From: JALSRD01 sp964476595
Lineage (GTDB): Bacteria; Desulfobacterota; Desulfobacteria; Desulfobacterales; JALSRD01
NCBI GenBank assembly: GCA_964476595.1
Contig: CAYZCL010000128.1
Span: 1-64,000 of the forward strand
DNA: 64,000 nucleotides
Direction: 5' to 3'
The position numbers and the translations under genes are program-made. Positions 56,326 to 64,000 of this stretch are shown here, one piece after another. The notes below the pieces were generated by a model. The model had not been told where the DNA came from. It did not search any database and worked only from the letters and a program-made list of their open reading frames with translations. Position 1 is the first letter of the stretch. Each line of letters starts with the position of its first letter.

Positions 56326-58050
56326 ATGGCGTTTTTCAACGGCAAGGCCAGAAACCCTGTCTGCTTCGGCATTCTGCTCTTGTTTGTGCTGCTTTTATGG
56401 CCCGGCGGGCTGTTTGCCGGGGAGGTCGAAGACCTCAAACAACAGCTCAAGGTGCTCAGCGAGCAGATGACGAAACTACAGCAGAAACTGGAGCAGTTGG
56501 AGAAGACCCAGGCGCAGAAAGAGGAAGAAGCCAAGGAAATGGATCAACGCCTCAGCAAGGCCGAGATCCACACCGCCACGGACAAGATTTCGCTGGGTTT
56601 CGAACTCAGGACGCGAGTGGACAGCATCCACTACAAGGACATGTTGACGGCCCCCAACGAGCTCATTCAGGGCTTTTTCACCCCCTATCCGCAGGGCTTC
56701 AACGGCGCCACCGCCCAGCAGATCCAGCAGGGCATGGCCGCCCTGGCCGCCGCCGGGATGGTCCCTGCGCCGGATAAGCAGGATGCGGACAACGACGCCG
56801 TATGGACCAATCGATTTCGTCTCAACATGCATGCCAAGGTCAACAGTCAGCTGAGCTTCGACGGCCGCCTGGCCGCCTACAAGGCCTTCGGTGACAGCAC
56901 GGAGGTCCGCTACTTCAACGGGTCCATGGACACCGTCGCCATGGACGGCAACGACGTCAGCCTGCCTTACGGCGACACCATCCGGCTGGAACGGGCCTTT
57001 TTCCTATACAAGGACGACATCGGCGACACGGTGCCGGTGGCCGTCTCCTTCGGCCGCAGGCCCTCCACCGAGGGCCCCCCGCTGGAGTACCGCAACTACA
57101 GCCTCGAGGGCGGATCGCCGCTGGCGACCATCATCAACTGGCAGTTCGACGGCGCTTCCCTGAACTTCGGCCTCGAGGACCTGATCGGCGTTCCGGGATC
57201 GGCTATCAAGTTCTGCTGGGGCATCGGCTATGAAGGCGGCGTCGGCAACGCCTCTTCGCTGGGCCTCTCCCAGCCGGAGGTCGACGACGTCAACATGGGC
57301 GGCATCATCGCCACCTTCTACGATGACGACAACACCAGCGTGGTGTTCAACTACGCCCACGCCTGGGACATCACCGACGGCTTTACAGGGCTGACCGTCA
57401 TGCCCTTTTCCGTCATGCCCCAGGACACCAACGGCGACGGTAACTCCGAACTGTACTTCCAGCCCAACGGCGGTATGTTCGTCACCCGCGTGGAGCCCAC
57501 CAGCAACATCGGTTCCTGGGATGCGGCCACCCTGCTGGTGCGCACCAACCTGGCCGAGTGGTTCGACTGGGACATCGATTTCTTCCTGGCCGGCTCCTGG
57601 TCGCACACCAGCCCCGACGGCCTCTCCCAGAACCCGTTCTACAACGCCATGGGCCTGGGCCTGCTCAGCTCCAACGGCAACCTGGAGTCACAGGACGGTT
57701 ACAGCGTCTACACCGGCGTCGTGCTGCCCCTGTGGGGAGATGCCCGCTTCGGCTTCGAATACAACTACGGGTCCAAATACTGGTTCCCCTTCACCGGTGC
57801 CGAGGACTCGCTCATCGGAAGCAAGCTGGCGGTTCGCGGCAACGCTTTCGAGGCATACCTGATCCAGCCGATCTTCAAGCAGAATTTCTTCCTGCAGCTG
57901 GGCGTCAAATACTATGACTACAACTACACCGGCAGCGGTAACCCGCTGGGAGCTCCGGTGAAAATCGACGATGCCTCCGCTTTCGACACCATCTTCCCGG
58001 TGGTCGACAAGGTCTGGGACGGTTATCTGTCGGCAACTGTGCGCTTCTAA
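56326..58050 (+). CDS. DUF3373-like outer-membrane protein
   Basis: A 574-residue exported protein. Residues 1-32 are a signal peptide (ending GGLFAG); residues 34-75 form a coiled coil (EVEDLKQQLKVLSEQMTKLQ). The rest is beta-strand rich with many aromatic and Asn/Asp residues and ends in Phe (SATVRF), as in outer-membrane barrels. The segment NDAVWTNRFRLNMHAKVN (about 162-179) is typical of the DUF3373 family of deltaproteobacteria. I start at 56326, where GTGGAGGAAAAAAAG precedes ATG. First gene of the sulfur operon; probably a porin letting a sulfur compound in or out. Specific substrate unknown. Confidence 0.75.
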   Translation: MAFFNGKARNPVCFGILLLFVLLLWPGGLFAGEVEDLKQQLKVLSEQMTKLQQKLEQLEKTQAQKEEEAKEMDQRLSKAEIHTATDKISLGFELRTRVDSIHYKDMLTAPNELIQGFFTPYPQGFNGATAQQIQQGMAALAAAGMVPAPDKQDADNDAVWTNRFRLNMHAKVNSQLSFDGRLAAYKAFGDSTEVRYFNGSMDTVAMDGNDVSLPYGDTIRLERAFFLYKDDIGDTVPVAVSFGRRPSTEGPPLEYRNYSLEGGSPLATIINWQFDGASLNFGLEDLIGVPGSAIKFCWGIGYEGGVGNASSLGLSQPEVDDVNMGGIIATFYDDDNTSVVFNYAHAWDITDGFTGLTVMPFSVMPQDTNGDGNSELYFQPNGGMFVTRVEPTSNIGSWDAATLLVRTNLAEWFDWDIDFFLAGSWSHTSPDGLSQNPFYNAMGLGLLSSNGNLESQDGYSVYTGVVLPLWGDARFGFEYNYGSKYWFPFTGAEDSLIGSKLAVRGNAFEAYLIQPIFKQNFFLQLGVKYYDYNYTGSGNPLGAPVKIDDASAFDTIFPVVDKVWDGYLSATVRF

Positions 58051-58146
58051 GCCGGCACAGTGCCGGGTTGAAGCCGCAACAGGTTCAAAACAACGTACAA
58101 CCAAAGCCCTGGCGGACGGGGTGGTTTTCGGAGGAGAGAGATAGGT

Positions 58147-59346
58147 ATGGCCAGTGACAGTTTCTGGAGCAGCGCCCGCGAGGAAACCCTTAAAAGCTTT
58201 CATGCGCTTTTCGACAGTGAGTGGCCGCCTTGGCTGGCCGGCATTCTGATTGCCATCATCGCACTGATGATCTTTTTATGGCAGAGCCCCTGGGGCATCG
58301 CCGCCGGCTACGTCAACTGGGGGGACTGGGTCTATCATATGTTCGGCGCTTCCAAGGAACGCCCACTCGTCCCCTGGCTGCACCCGATATCGCTTTCCAA
58401 TTTCGGTATCATGGTGGGCGCCTTTGCTTCGGCCCTCATGGCCCGCCAGTTCAAGATCCGCAGAGCACCGCGCCTGGAATACGGCAAGGGCATCGTGGGC
58501 GGAATTCTGATGGGTACCGGCGCCGCCATGGCCAAGGGGTGCAACGTGGGCGGTTTCTACACCGCGGTGGCCATGTTTTCGGGGGGCGGTTTCGCCATGA
58601 TGTTCGGCCTGGCGGCCGGCGCCTGGGTGGGGCTGCAATACCTGCTCTGGGAGATGGAGCACCTTCCCTCCAAGCCGGTGGCGGCCAAGTCCAAGAAGGC
58701 CGGTGCCGAGGGAGAGGGCATCGACTGGGAAAAGATGCAGCCGCGCATCGGCCTGGCGGTCGTGGCGGCCGTGATCATCGTCTTTTACCTGTATGGTTTC
58801 GTCGACAAGACCCAGTTGGGCGGCTGGCTGTTCTTCGGTTTCCTCATCGGCTTGATCATGCACCGCTCGCGTTTCTGCTTTGTGCGCGCATTCCGCTGCC
58901 CCTTCATGACCGGCGAGGCCGACATGGTCAAGGCGGTGGCCCTCAGCCTGATGATCTACATTTCCGGATCCGCGGTGATCAAGTGGAGCTACCTGCAGGA
59001 ACCTGCCATGGGCATCTACCACTCGTTTTTCCTGGGCAGCCTGATCGGGGGATTCATCTTCGGGATCGGCATGCTGCTCTCTGGGGGCTGCGCCAGCAGC
59101 ACCCTGTGGCGTGTGGGCGAAGGCCAGACCAAACTCATGTTCACTTTGGTCAGTTTCGCCCTGGCAGACGCCACCGCCGGCCGCATCTTCCGGGCAACCG
59201 GTATTTCCAAATGGCTGGGGAAGGACATCTTCCTGCCGGATGTATTCTCCTGGCCCCTCACCATGCCTCTGATAACGGCGTTCTTCCTGCTATGGGTACT
59301 GGCGGCCGTTTGGAACGAAAAAACGGAAAAATTCGTCGTTTTCTAG
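58147..59346 (+). CDS. YeeE/YedE-family sulfur transporter
   Basis: A 399-residue inner-membrane protein with about ten hydrophobic segments, of the YeeE/YedE family. The three family Cys are present: Cys132 in AKGCNVGG, Cys244 in RSRFCFVRAFR and Cys315 in SGGCASSTLWR. In TsuA (YeeE) such Cys line the thiosulfate path. It likely imports thiosulfate or another S-compound, or passes sulfur to TusA. GGAGGAGAGAG precedes the start. It is followed by tusA after 75 bases, a pairing seen in many thiosulfate loci. Confidence 0.88.
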   Translation: MASDSFWSSAREETLKSFHALFDSEWPPWLAGILIAIIALMIFLWQSPWGIAAGYVNWGDWVYHMFGASKERPLVPWLHPISLSNFGIMVGAFASALMARQFKIRRAPRLEYGKGIVGGILMGTGAAMAKGCNVGGFYTAVAMFSGGGFAMMFGLAAGAWVGLQYLLWEMEHLPSKPVAAKSKKAGAEGEGIDWEKMQPRIGLAVVAAVIIVFYLYGFVDKTQLGGWLFFGFLIGLIMHRSRFCFVRAFRCPFMTGEADMVKAVALSLMIYISGSAVIKWSYLQEPAMGIYHSFFLGSLIGGFIFGIGMLLSGGCASSTLWRVGEGQTKLMFTLVSFALADATAGRIFRATGISKWLGKDIFLPDVFSWPLTMPLITAFFLLWVLAAVWNEKTEKFVVF

Positions 59347-59421
59347 CATATGCCCGAAAGCGGCCGCCCGCCATCGCGGCGGCCGCCCAAGTTAACCGAT
59401 CAAATAAGGAGAGAAACGACC

Positions 59422-59667
59422 ATGGACCTCAAAGAAATCAAAGCGGATCAGGTACTCGACACGCGGGGATTGACCTGCCCCATGCCGATGCTTAAAACCA
59501 AGAAAACCCTCAAGGGTCTTTCATCCGGCCAGATCCTGGAGGTAATCGGCGATGACCCCGGTTCCAAAAACGACATCCCGGACTTTGCCAAAAAGAACAA
59601 CAATGAATTTCTGGGGCTCTACGATGACGACGGCGGGATGACCCACTACTTCATCAAGAAAGGATAG
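59422..59667 (+). CDS. tusA: TusA-type sulfur carrier
   Basis: An 81-residue SirA/TusA-family protein. The active Cys19 lies in the CPMPMLKTKK motif (normally CPxP), and the beta-alpha fold continues with LEVIGDDPGSKNDIPDF. TusA carries a persulfide on this Cys between sulfur enzymes in the cytoplasm. I start at 59422, following AAGGAGAGAAACGACC. It sits after yeeE and before two DsrE-type genes. Confidence 0.92.
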   Translation: MDLKEIKADQVLDTRGLTCPMPMLKTKKTLKGLSSGQILEVIGDDPGSKNDIPDFAKKNNNEFLGLYDDDGGMTHYFIKKG

Positions 59668-59673
59668 AACGAG

Positions 59674-59961
59674 ATGAAGAAAATCGCTGTGCTTATTAAG
59701 GATGTCGACCAGCAGTACGAGGGCCTGCGCACCAGCCTGGGCCTGCTGCTGGAAGCCGCCGAAGTCCAGATGTTCGTCCTCAACCACGAAATCGCCAACA
59801 TGGACGAGGCCTACCATGACAACATGGAGTTTCTGGACGAAATGGAGGGAGAACGCTTTTCCAACAATTCCGCAAACGTGGAGAAGTACGGTTTTCAGTA
59901 TGTCACCATGGCGGATGTAGCCGAGAAACTCAAAGAGGCCACCGTCATCATACCCTTCTAG
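59674..59961 (+). CDS. DsrE-type protein without cysteine
   Basis: A 95-residue DsrE-family-like protein: KKIAVLIKD start, the LGLLLEAAEVQMFVLNHE helix-strand pair and a C-terminal KEATVIIPF strand. It has no Cys at all, so it cannot carry persulfide itself and may be a structural subunit of a DsrEFH-like complex. It starts six bases after tusA with a GATAGAACGAG leader. Family call is by fold pattern and context. Confidence 0.75.
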   Translation: MKKIAVLIKDVDQQYEGLRTSLGLLLEAAEVQMFVLNHEIANMDEAYHDNMEFLDEMEGERFSNNSANVEKYGFQYVTMADVAEKLKEATVIIPF

Positions 59962-59979
59962 GGCAGGAGTAAAATCAAC

Positions 59980-60153
59980 ATGAAAATACTTCACATACTT
60001 CGTTCGGAACCCGATGAAACCGTCGAAAAGCTAAGCGCCGCCCTGTCCAAGGACAACACCACCACGGTGACGCCCCTGTATCAGGGGGACGTCGACTGGG
60101 AAGCTCTGGTGGACGACATTTTTTCACACGACAAGGTCATCTGCTGGTGGTAG
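59980..60153 (+). CDS. Small DsrH-like protein
   Basis: A 57-residue protein starting MKILHILRSEPDE and ending KVICWW. The N-terminal strand, short length and terminal Cys-Trp resemble DsrH/TusB, the smallest subunit of DsrEFH. A GGGCAGGAG site precedes the ATG, and it lies 18 bases after the first DsrE-type gene. The single Cys55 near the end could be a sulfur-relay residue. It is short and easy to miss; the call is by context and pattern. Confidence 0.65.
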   Translation: MKILHILRSEPDETVEKLSAALSKDNTTTVTPLYQGDVDWEALVDDIFSHDKVICWW

Positions 60154-60234
60154 CGTGACCGGGTCATAATACGGCGGCTGTGTCTTTTTCGCAGCCCCTG
60201 TTTCAACCTGACGCCACAAAAGAGGTAACTTCCA

Positions 60235-60549
60235 ATGGCTGACACACTAGGAATACTGGTTAGTTCCGAAAAGCACCTCGATTACGTAATCAACCTGACC
60301 GAGGCGGCCTACGCCAAGGGCAAGGAGGTGCAGATTTTTTTCACCGGCCGTTCGGTGCTGCTGACCGTCGAACCGGATTTCAAGAAGCTGGTGGGCAAGG
60401 CGAAGCTGTCGGTGTGCGATGTCAGTTTCCGCGCCAACGGGCTTCACGGACGCGAAGACGAAGTGCCCGGCGTGGGATTCAAGGATTTCGCCACCCAGGC
60501 ACGCCACGCCGAAATGGTCGAAAAGGTCGATCGCTACGTTGTAATGTAA
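60235..60549 (+). CDS. DsrE-type protein with conserved cysteine
   Basis: A 104-residue DsrE-family protein: LGILVSSEKHLDYVINLTEAA, GKEVQIFFTGRSVLL and Cys61 in KLSVCDVSFRANG, the position of the active Cys in DsrE and related sulfurtransferases. Likely the persulfide acceptor or donor that works with TusA. An AAAGAGGTAAC site precedes the start. The 81-base gap upstream contains a short hairpin (GGCTG-tgtctttttcg-CAGCC). Confidence 0.83.
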   Translation: MADTLGILVSSEKHLDYVINLTEAAYAKGKEVQIFFTGRSVLLTVEPDFKKLVGKAKLSVCDVSFRANGLHGREDEVPGVGFKDFATQARHAEMVEKVDRYVVM

Positions 60550-60602
60550 TCAAGAAAAACGTTTTTCCACTATTTCATATTTTCTGTCCAAGGAGGAAGC
60601 TC

Positions 60603-60944
60603 ATGAAAAAAGCCATCATCACCCTGATCGCCATTCTCTTCACTTTCACTTCGGTAGGCGTATGCCTAGCCGGGAGCAAGGCCAACGAACGCAAGGGCAA
60701 ATACACCTACCGCAAGATCTACAAGGCCTGCCACAAGCGCGGTGAGGTGGAATCCGCCAAACCCATCCTGAGCCCGGATGCCAAAACCCAGGCTCAGTGG
60801 GACCGTGTTTTCGAGAAAAAGGATTTCGACCAGTTCAAGTGCAAGGAAGAGTGGAGCAAGCTCAGCGAGGAGGACCTGGCCAACATCCATGCTTACCTGC
60901 ATGCCCACGCCGCGGACTCACCCTCCCCGGCCAAGTGTAAATAG
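60603..60944 (+). CDS. Small secreted cytochrome-like protein with altered heme motif
   Basis: A 113-residue exported protein (signal peptide 1-23, ending VCLA). Its body resembles small c-type cytochromes of sulfate reducers: RGKYTYRK-like start, then PILSPDAKTQAQWDRVF and EEDLANIHAYLHAHAADSPSPAKC. The expected CxxCH heme site reads YKACH (Tyr40 to His44): the first Cys is Tyr (TAC instead of TGC). Other Cys are 80 and 112; the only Met is the start. Either heme is held by a single thioether, or the protein has lost heme and acts otherwise. GGAGGAAGCTC precedes the ATG. It sits directly before the octaheme gene. Confidence 0.75.
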   Translation: MKKAIITLIAILFTFTSVGVCLAGSKANERKGKYTYRKIYKACHKRGEVESAKPILSPDAKTQAQWDRVFEKKDFDQFKCKEEWSKLSEEDLANIHAYLHAHAADSPSPAKCK

Positions 60945-61059
60945 GGTCAGAATAGCATGGCAAACGACCGCTCCCGGGCCCCTGTGGCCCGAGGGCCGGT
61001 CATCCCACGCCCTTCCTGAGCTAACCATTTAATATTTTATATTATTTTCAGGAGACACC

Positions 61060-62691
61060 ATGCGATTTCCTAAATGCATGTCACGATGGGTGCGTCCTGC
61101 GGTCGCCCTGCTGCTGATCCTTCTGCTGGCCGTCCCCCCGCTGGCCGCCTCCGGCGACGAAGACGGCGACCGGGCGCCGGGCCGCAAGATGGCCGACCAG
61201 GCGACCAAAAAGCGCCATTTCTGGGTGACGTCGGACCATTCCAGGATGAAGGAGTTACAGCAGACCTTCAATTCCGGCGATGACATCACCAAGGCCTGCC
61301 TGTCCTGCCACAACAAGGCCGACGAACAGATCCGCAAGACTCTCCACTGGACCTGGACAGACCCCAACGCGCCGGCCGACAACCGCATGGGCAAGGCGCA
61401 GTACTCGGTCAACAACTTTTGCATATCCACCAACCTCATGCACGACAAGAAGTGCTCCTCCTGCCATATCGGGTGGAACGGCAAGAAGGGACAGATCGAC
61501 TGCCTCAAGTGCCACGGACAGACGGAGTTCAATTTCAGCGAGGCTTTCGAGGATTACCACGCCTTCCACACCTCCGATGACCCCGAGGAACGTGAATTGG
61601 CCAAGGAAATCCAGGAGTCCATCCAGGAAGCGGTACAGGCTGTGGGGCGCCCCACCCGCCGAAACTGCGGCTCCTGCCATTTCAGGGGCGGCGGCGGCGA
61701 CGGCGTCAAGCACGGAGACCTGGACTCCTCCATGACCAAGCCCAACAAATCGCTGGATGTCCACATGGGGATCGACGGACAGGATTTCCAGTGTGTTCGC
61801 TGCCACACCACCATCTCACACAACATCGCCGGCCGTATCTACGGTACGCCGGCCGCCATGGACCGCAAGAGCCTCATTCAGAACGACCTGGCCTCAAAGA
61901 TCATGTGCGAGTCCTGCCACGGCGATAAGCCCCACAAGGCGGGCAGCAAGCCCAACGACCACACCGACAAGGTGGCCTGCCAGACCTGCCACATCCCCAC
62001 CGTGGCACGTGTACTGCCCACCAAGGTATGGTGGGACTGGTCCAAGGCCGGCAAGCTCAAGGACGGCAAGCCTTATAACGAGGAAGGCCCTCTGGGCAAG
62101 CACATCTACATGTCCATCAAGGGCGAAATGAAGTGGGCCAAGAACCTGGTGCCCGAGTACATGTGGTTCAACGGCTCCATCAAGACCAAGACAGCCAAGG
62201 ACATGATCGACCCCGGCAACGTCGTCAACGTGGGATGGCCGGTGGGAGACCGCAACGACCCCAATGCGCGCATCTTTCCCTTCAAGGTGCACCGCGGCCG
62301 GCAGCCTTACGATACCGTCAACAAGACCCTGCTGGCCCCCCTGCTGTCGGGTCCCCACGGCTACTGGACGACTTTCGACTGGCAGGACGCCCTCACCCGC
62401 GGACAGAAGTTCCTGGGTCTGCCCTACAGCGGCAGTTTCGATTTCGTGGAAACACGCTACGTATTTCCCAGCACGCATATGGTGGCGCCCAAAGACAAGG
62501 CCCTGGCCTGCATCGATTGCCACCGCCGGCCCGGCAGCCGGCTGGCGTGCCTGACCGGCTTCTACATGCCCGGGCGCGACCGCATCAAGCTGCTGGACAT
62601 GGCCGGCTGGGGACTGGTCCTGGCGGCCCTGCTGGGCGTTTCCCTGCACGCGTTGGGGAGAATCGTTTCCCGGAACGGAAGGAGGAAGTAA
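61060..62691 (+). CDS. Octaheme tetrathionate-reductase-family cytochrome c
   Basis: A 543-residue multiheme cytochrome with signal peptide (residues 1-30) and a C-terminal membrane anchor (about 513-535, GWGLVLAALLGVSLHAL). Eight CxxCH sites are present: Cys80, 132, 148, 203, 245, 283, 307 and 484, matching the octaheme tetrathionate reductase (OTR) family in heme number and spacing. OTR enzymes reduce tetrathionate, nitrite or hydroxylamine in vitro; physiological substrate is often unsure. Two extra Cys (121, 497) are of unknown role. GGAGACACC precedes the ATG, after an AT-rich stretch. Partnered with the cytochrome b gene four bases downstream. Confidence 0.93.
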   Translation: MRFPKCMSRWVRPAVALLLILLLAVPPLAASGDEDGDRAPGRKMADQATKKRHFWVTSDHSRMKELQQTFNSGDDITKACLSCHNKADEQIRKTLHWTWTDPNAPADNRMGKAQYSVNNFCISTNLMHDKKCSSCHIGWNGKKGQIDCLKCHGQTEFNFSEAFEDYHAFHTSDDPEERELAKEIQESIQEAVQAVGRPTRRNCGSCHFRGGGGDGVKHGDLDSSMTKPNKSLDVHMGIDGQDFQCVRCHTTISHNIAGRIYGTPAAMDRKSLIQNDLASKIMCESCHGDKPHKAGSKPNDHTDKVACQTCHIPTVARVLPTKVWWDWSKAGKLKDGKPYNEEGPLGKHIYMSIKGEMKWAKNLVPEYMWFNGSIKTKTAKDMIDPGNVVNVGWPVGDRNDPNARIFPFKVHRGRQPYDTVNKTLLAPLLSGPHGYWTTFDWQDALTRGQKFLGLPYSGSFDFVETRYVFPSTHMVAPKDKALACIDCHRRPGSRLACLTGFYMPGRDRIKLLDMAGWGLVLAALLGVSLHALGRIVSRNGRRK

Positions 62692-62695
62692 TCGT

Positions 62696-63352
62696 ATGGA
62701 TGCCGCAAACATGAAGAAAATATATCTCTACAGCCGATTCGAAAGGTTCTGGCACTGGCTGCAGGCCGTGTTGATCATCCTGCTGATCATCACCGGCCTG
62801 GAAATCCACGGCAGCTACCACCTGATGGGCTACGAGAAGGCGGTCAGCGTGCACAATTTCCTCGGACTGTCGTGGCTGGTACTGTTTGCTTTCATCGTCT
62901 TCTGGGTGTTCACCACCGGTGAGTGGCGCCAGTACGTGCCGACCTCCAAGAAGCTTTTCGCCGTCGTCCTGTACTACTCCTGGGGCATCTTCAAGGGAAA
63001 GCCCCATCCGGTCGAGAAAACACCCGGCGCAAAGCACAACCCGCTGCAGCGCCTGACCTACCTGGCCCTGACGGCGGCCCTGCTGCCGATCCAGATGGTG
63101 GTGGGCCTGCTCTACTACACCTACAATCACTGGACGCAGTGGGGAATCAACGGCTACCTCAATCTCGAGGTCGTGGCCATCATCCACCTGGTGATCGCCT
63201 TCCTGCTGCTCAACTTCATCATCGTGCACGTTTACATGACCACCACCGGCCACACGATCTTCGCCCACATCAAGGCCATGATCACCGGCTGGGAAGAGGT
63301 TTACGAAACCACCCAGATTCACGACTGGGAAACCGCCAGACGCAGGAGGTAA
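62696..63352 (+). CDS. Membrane cytochrome b (b561-type)
   Basis: A 218-residue inner-membrane diheme cytochrome b of the cytochrome b561 / thiosulfate-reductase gamma-subunit group, with about four membrane helices. Candidate heme ligands are His in ERFWHWLQ (about 20), SVHNFLG (about 58), AIIHLVIA (about 163) and IIVHVYM (about 177). It would pass electrons between the quinone pool and the octaheme cytochrome. The start is four bases after the octaheme stop, so the pair is coupled. A terminator follows. Confidence 0.88.
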   Translation: MDAANMKKIYLYSRFERFWHWLQAVLIILLIITGLEIHGSYHLMGYEKAVSVHNFLGLSWLVLFAFIVFWVFTTGEWRQYVPTSKKLFAVVLYYSWGIFKGKPHPVEKTPGAKHNPLQRLTYLALTAALLPIQMVVGLLYYTYNHWTQWGINGYLNLEVVAIIHLVIAFLLLNFIIVHVYMTTTGHTIFAHIKAMITGWEEVYETTQIHDWETARRRR

Positions 63353-63378
63353 AGGGCCGCGTCCGCCCGTACCAACGC

Positions 63379-63417
63379 AAAAGGGGGTCCCTGCCGCAGC
63401 GGCGGGGATCCCCTTTT
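63379..63417. terminator. Strong bidirectional terminator
   Basis: AAAAGGGG (63379-63386) pairs with CCCCTTTT (63410-63417), with inner CCGC/GCGG pairing. A-rich on one side and T-rich on the other, it should stop both the sulfur operon and the convergent regulator gene. Confidence 0.8.
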
Positions 63418-63504
63418 ACGTTTTCGCCTCCGGCGTCACTCTCGCGATGGGTAGCACTGTCTCCTCCGGCACCCGCCGGTGAGAGGCGGACCGCATGGGC
63501 GGCA

Positions 63505-64000
63505 TCAATCCGGCATCCGCAGCACCTTCTGCAGATCGATGCCGTACTTTTTCATGCGGTTCCACACGGTCACGCGGTTGATTCCCAGCAACCGTGCGGC
63601 CTGGGACTGGTTGCCCCCCGTGCGGCGCAGCGCCTCCACGAGCTCCCGCTTCTGCCGCGGCGCGTCCTTTTCCCGGGGTGCGGTGGCCGGCAGCGCGGCG
63701 GCGCCGAAACTCCAGCCGTCCGCGGCGCCACCGCCGCCGCGTGAAGGCCGCTGTATCTGCGGCGGCAGCTGCTCCGGCTGGATACGCCCCTCTTCGCCGA
63801 TGATGAAGGCGTACTCCAGGGCGCTCTTGAGCTCGCGCACGTTTCCCGGCCAGGGGTAGGACATGAAGGCGTCCATGACCTCGCGCGACAGGCCGGTGAT
63901 GGGCTTGCCGGTCTTCTTGCGCAACCGGCGGATAAAAGCGCTCACCAGCAACGGAATGTCGGAAGTCCGCTCACGCAGGGGCGGCAGGACCACCGGGATG
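63505..64000 (-). CDS. Sigma-54 activator, C-terminal part (cut by window end)
   Basis: The C-terminal about 165 residues of a second enhancer-binding protein; the rest is beyond position 64000. Visible: the end of the AAA+ core (LPPLRERTSDIPLLV, PWPGNVRELKSALEYA), an Ala/Pro linker and the Fis-type helix-turn-helix (NQSQAARLLGINRVTVW, KKYGIDL). The HTH is very close to that of the activator at 54644-56053, so the two are paralogues that may share or compete for sites. Its sensor domain is not visible. It converges on the sulfur operon. Confidence 0.9.
   Translation of the reverse strand, partial: IPVVLPPLRERTSDIPLLVSAFIRRLRKKTGKPITGLSREVMDAFMSYPWPGNVRELKSALEYAFIIGEEGRIQPEQLPPQIQRPSRGGGGAADGWSFGAAALPATAPREKDAPRQKRELVEALRRTGGNQSQAARLLGINRVTVWNRMKKYGIDLQKVLRMPD

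Overview
The window reads as a chromosomal segment of a GC-rich Gram-negative anaerobe, most likely a sulfate-reducing member of Desulfobacterota (Desulfosarcina/Desulfobacteraceae-like). Evidence: strong GC bias in the genes, a PEP-CTERM surface protein, an octaheme tetrathionate-reductase-family cytochrome, TusA/DsrE sulfur-carrier proteins, sigma-54 regulators and folE2. The taxonomic call is inference; there is no rRNA in the window.

Layout. (a) 1-2.6 kb is AT-richer and mobile-element scarred: an IS5-type transposase remnant, an AT-rich orphan lipoprotein gene, the 3' end of a group II intron on the minus strand, an alpha/beta hydrolase gene, and a structured stretch that resembles group II intron domain I on the plus strand. 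(b) 2.6-5.0 kb holds a YbaK deacylase, a small Cys-rich protein and a PEP-CTERM protein. (c) 5.4-21.2 kb is a purine-degradation island. A nine-gene minus-strand run (regulator, ygeX, ygeY, carbamate kinase, ygeW, xdhD-like, ssnA, ygfK, xanthine permease) faces a divergent 8-oxoguanine deaminase gene. This is close to the gene set that enteric bacteria use for anaerobic urate use. It should turn xanthine, 8-oxoguanine or urate into 2,3-diaminopropionate, then pyruvate and ammonia, with ATP from carbamoyl phosphate. (d) 21.2-31.2 kb carries a penicillin-acylase-family protein, a Cys/Met-metabolism PLP enzyme, an orphan ATP-grasp protein, a multicopper oxidase fused to a C-terminal outer-membrane-like domain, EcsC and YciC-like membrane proteins. 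(e) 31.3-32.2 kb holds a decayed gene beside tRNA-Leu(CAG).

(f) 32.3-53.0 kb is mostly housekeeping: ribF, a flippase-like protein, def-fmt-rsmB, galE, a GAF/cyclase signalling protein, dtd-dacB, then the minus-strand series lon-tsaB-psd-pssA-asd-greA-rpoZ-ttcA-like-folE2, with pilD and an agmatinase beside it. (g) 53.3-64.0 kb is a sulfur/electron-transfer locus. A PAS sigma-54 activator with an AsmA-like companion is divergent from a long operon that starts with a recognisable -24/-12 promoter. The operon encodes an outer-membrane DUF3373-like protein, a YeeE/YedE transporter, TusA, two DsrE-type proteins, a 57-residue DsrH-like protein, a small secreted cytochrome-like protein whose heme motif has lost its first Cys, an octaheme cytochrome and a cytochrome b. 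It ends at a strong terminator facing a second sigma-54 activator cut by the window edge.

The two most interesting systems are the sulfur-relay/octaheme operon in (g) and the purine island in (c), which lacks a hydantoinase in this window but adds an 8-oxoguanine entry step.
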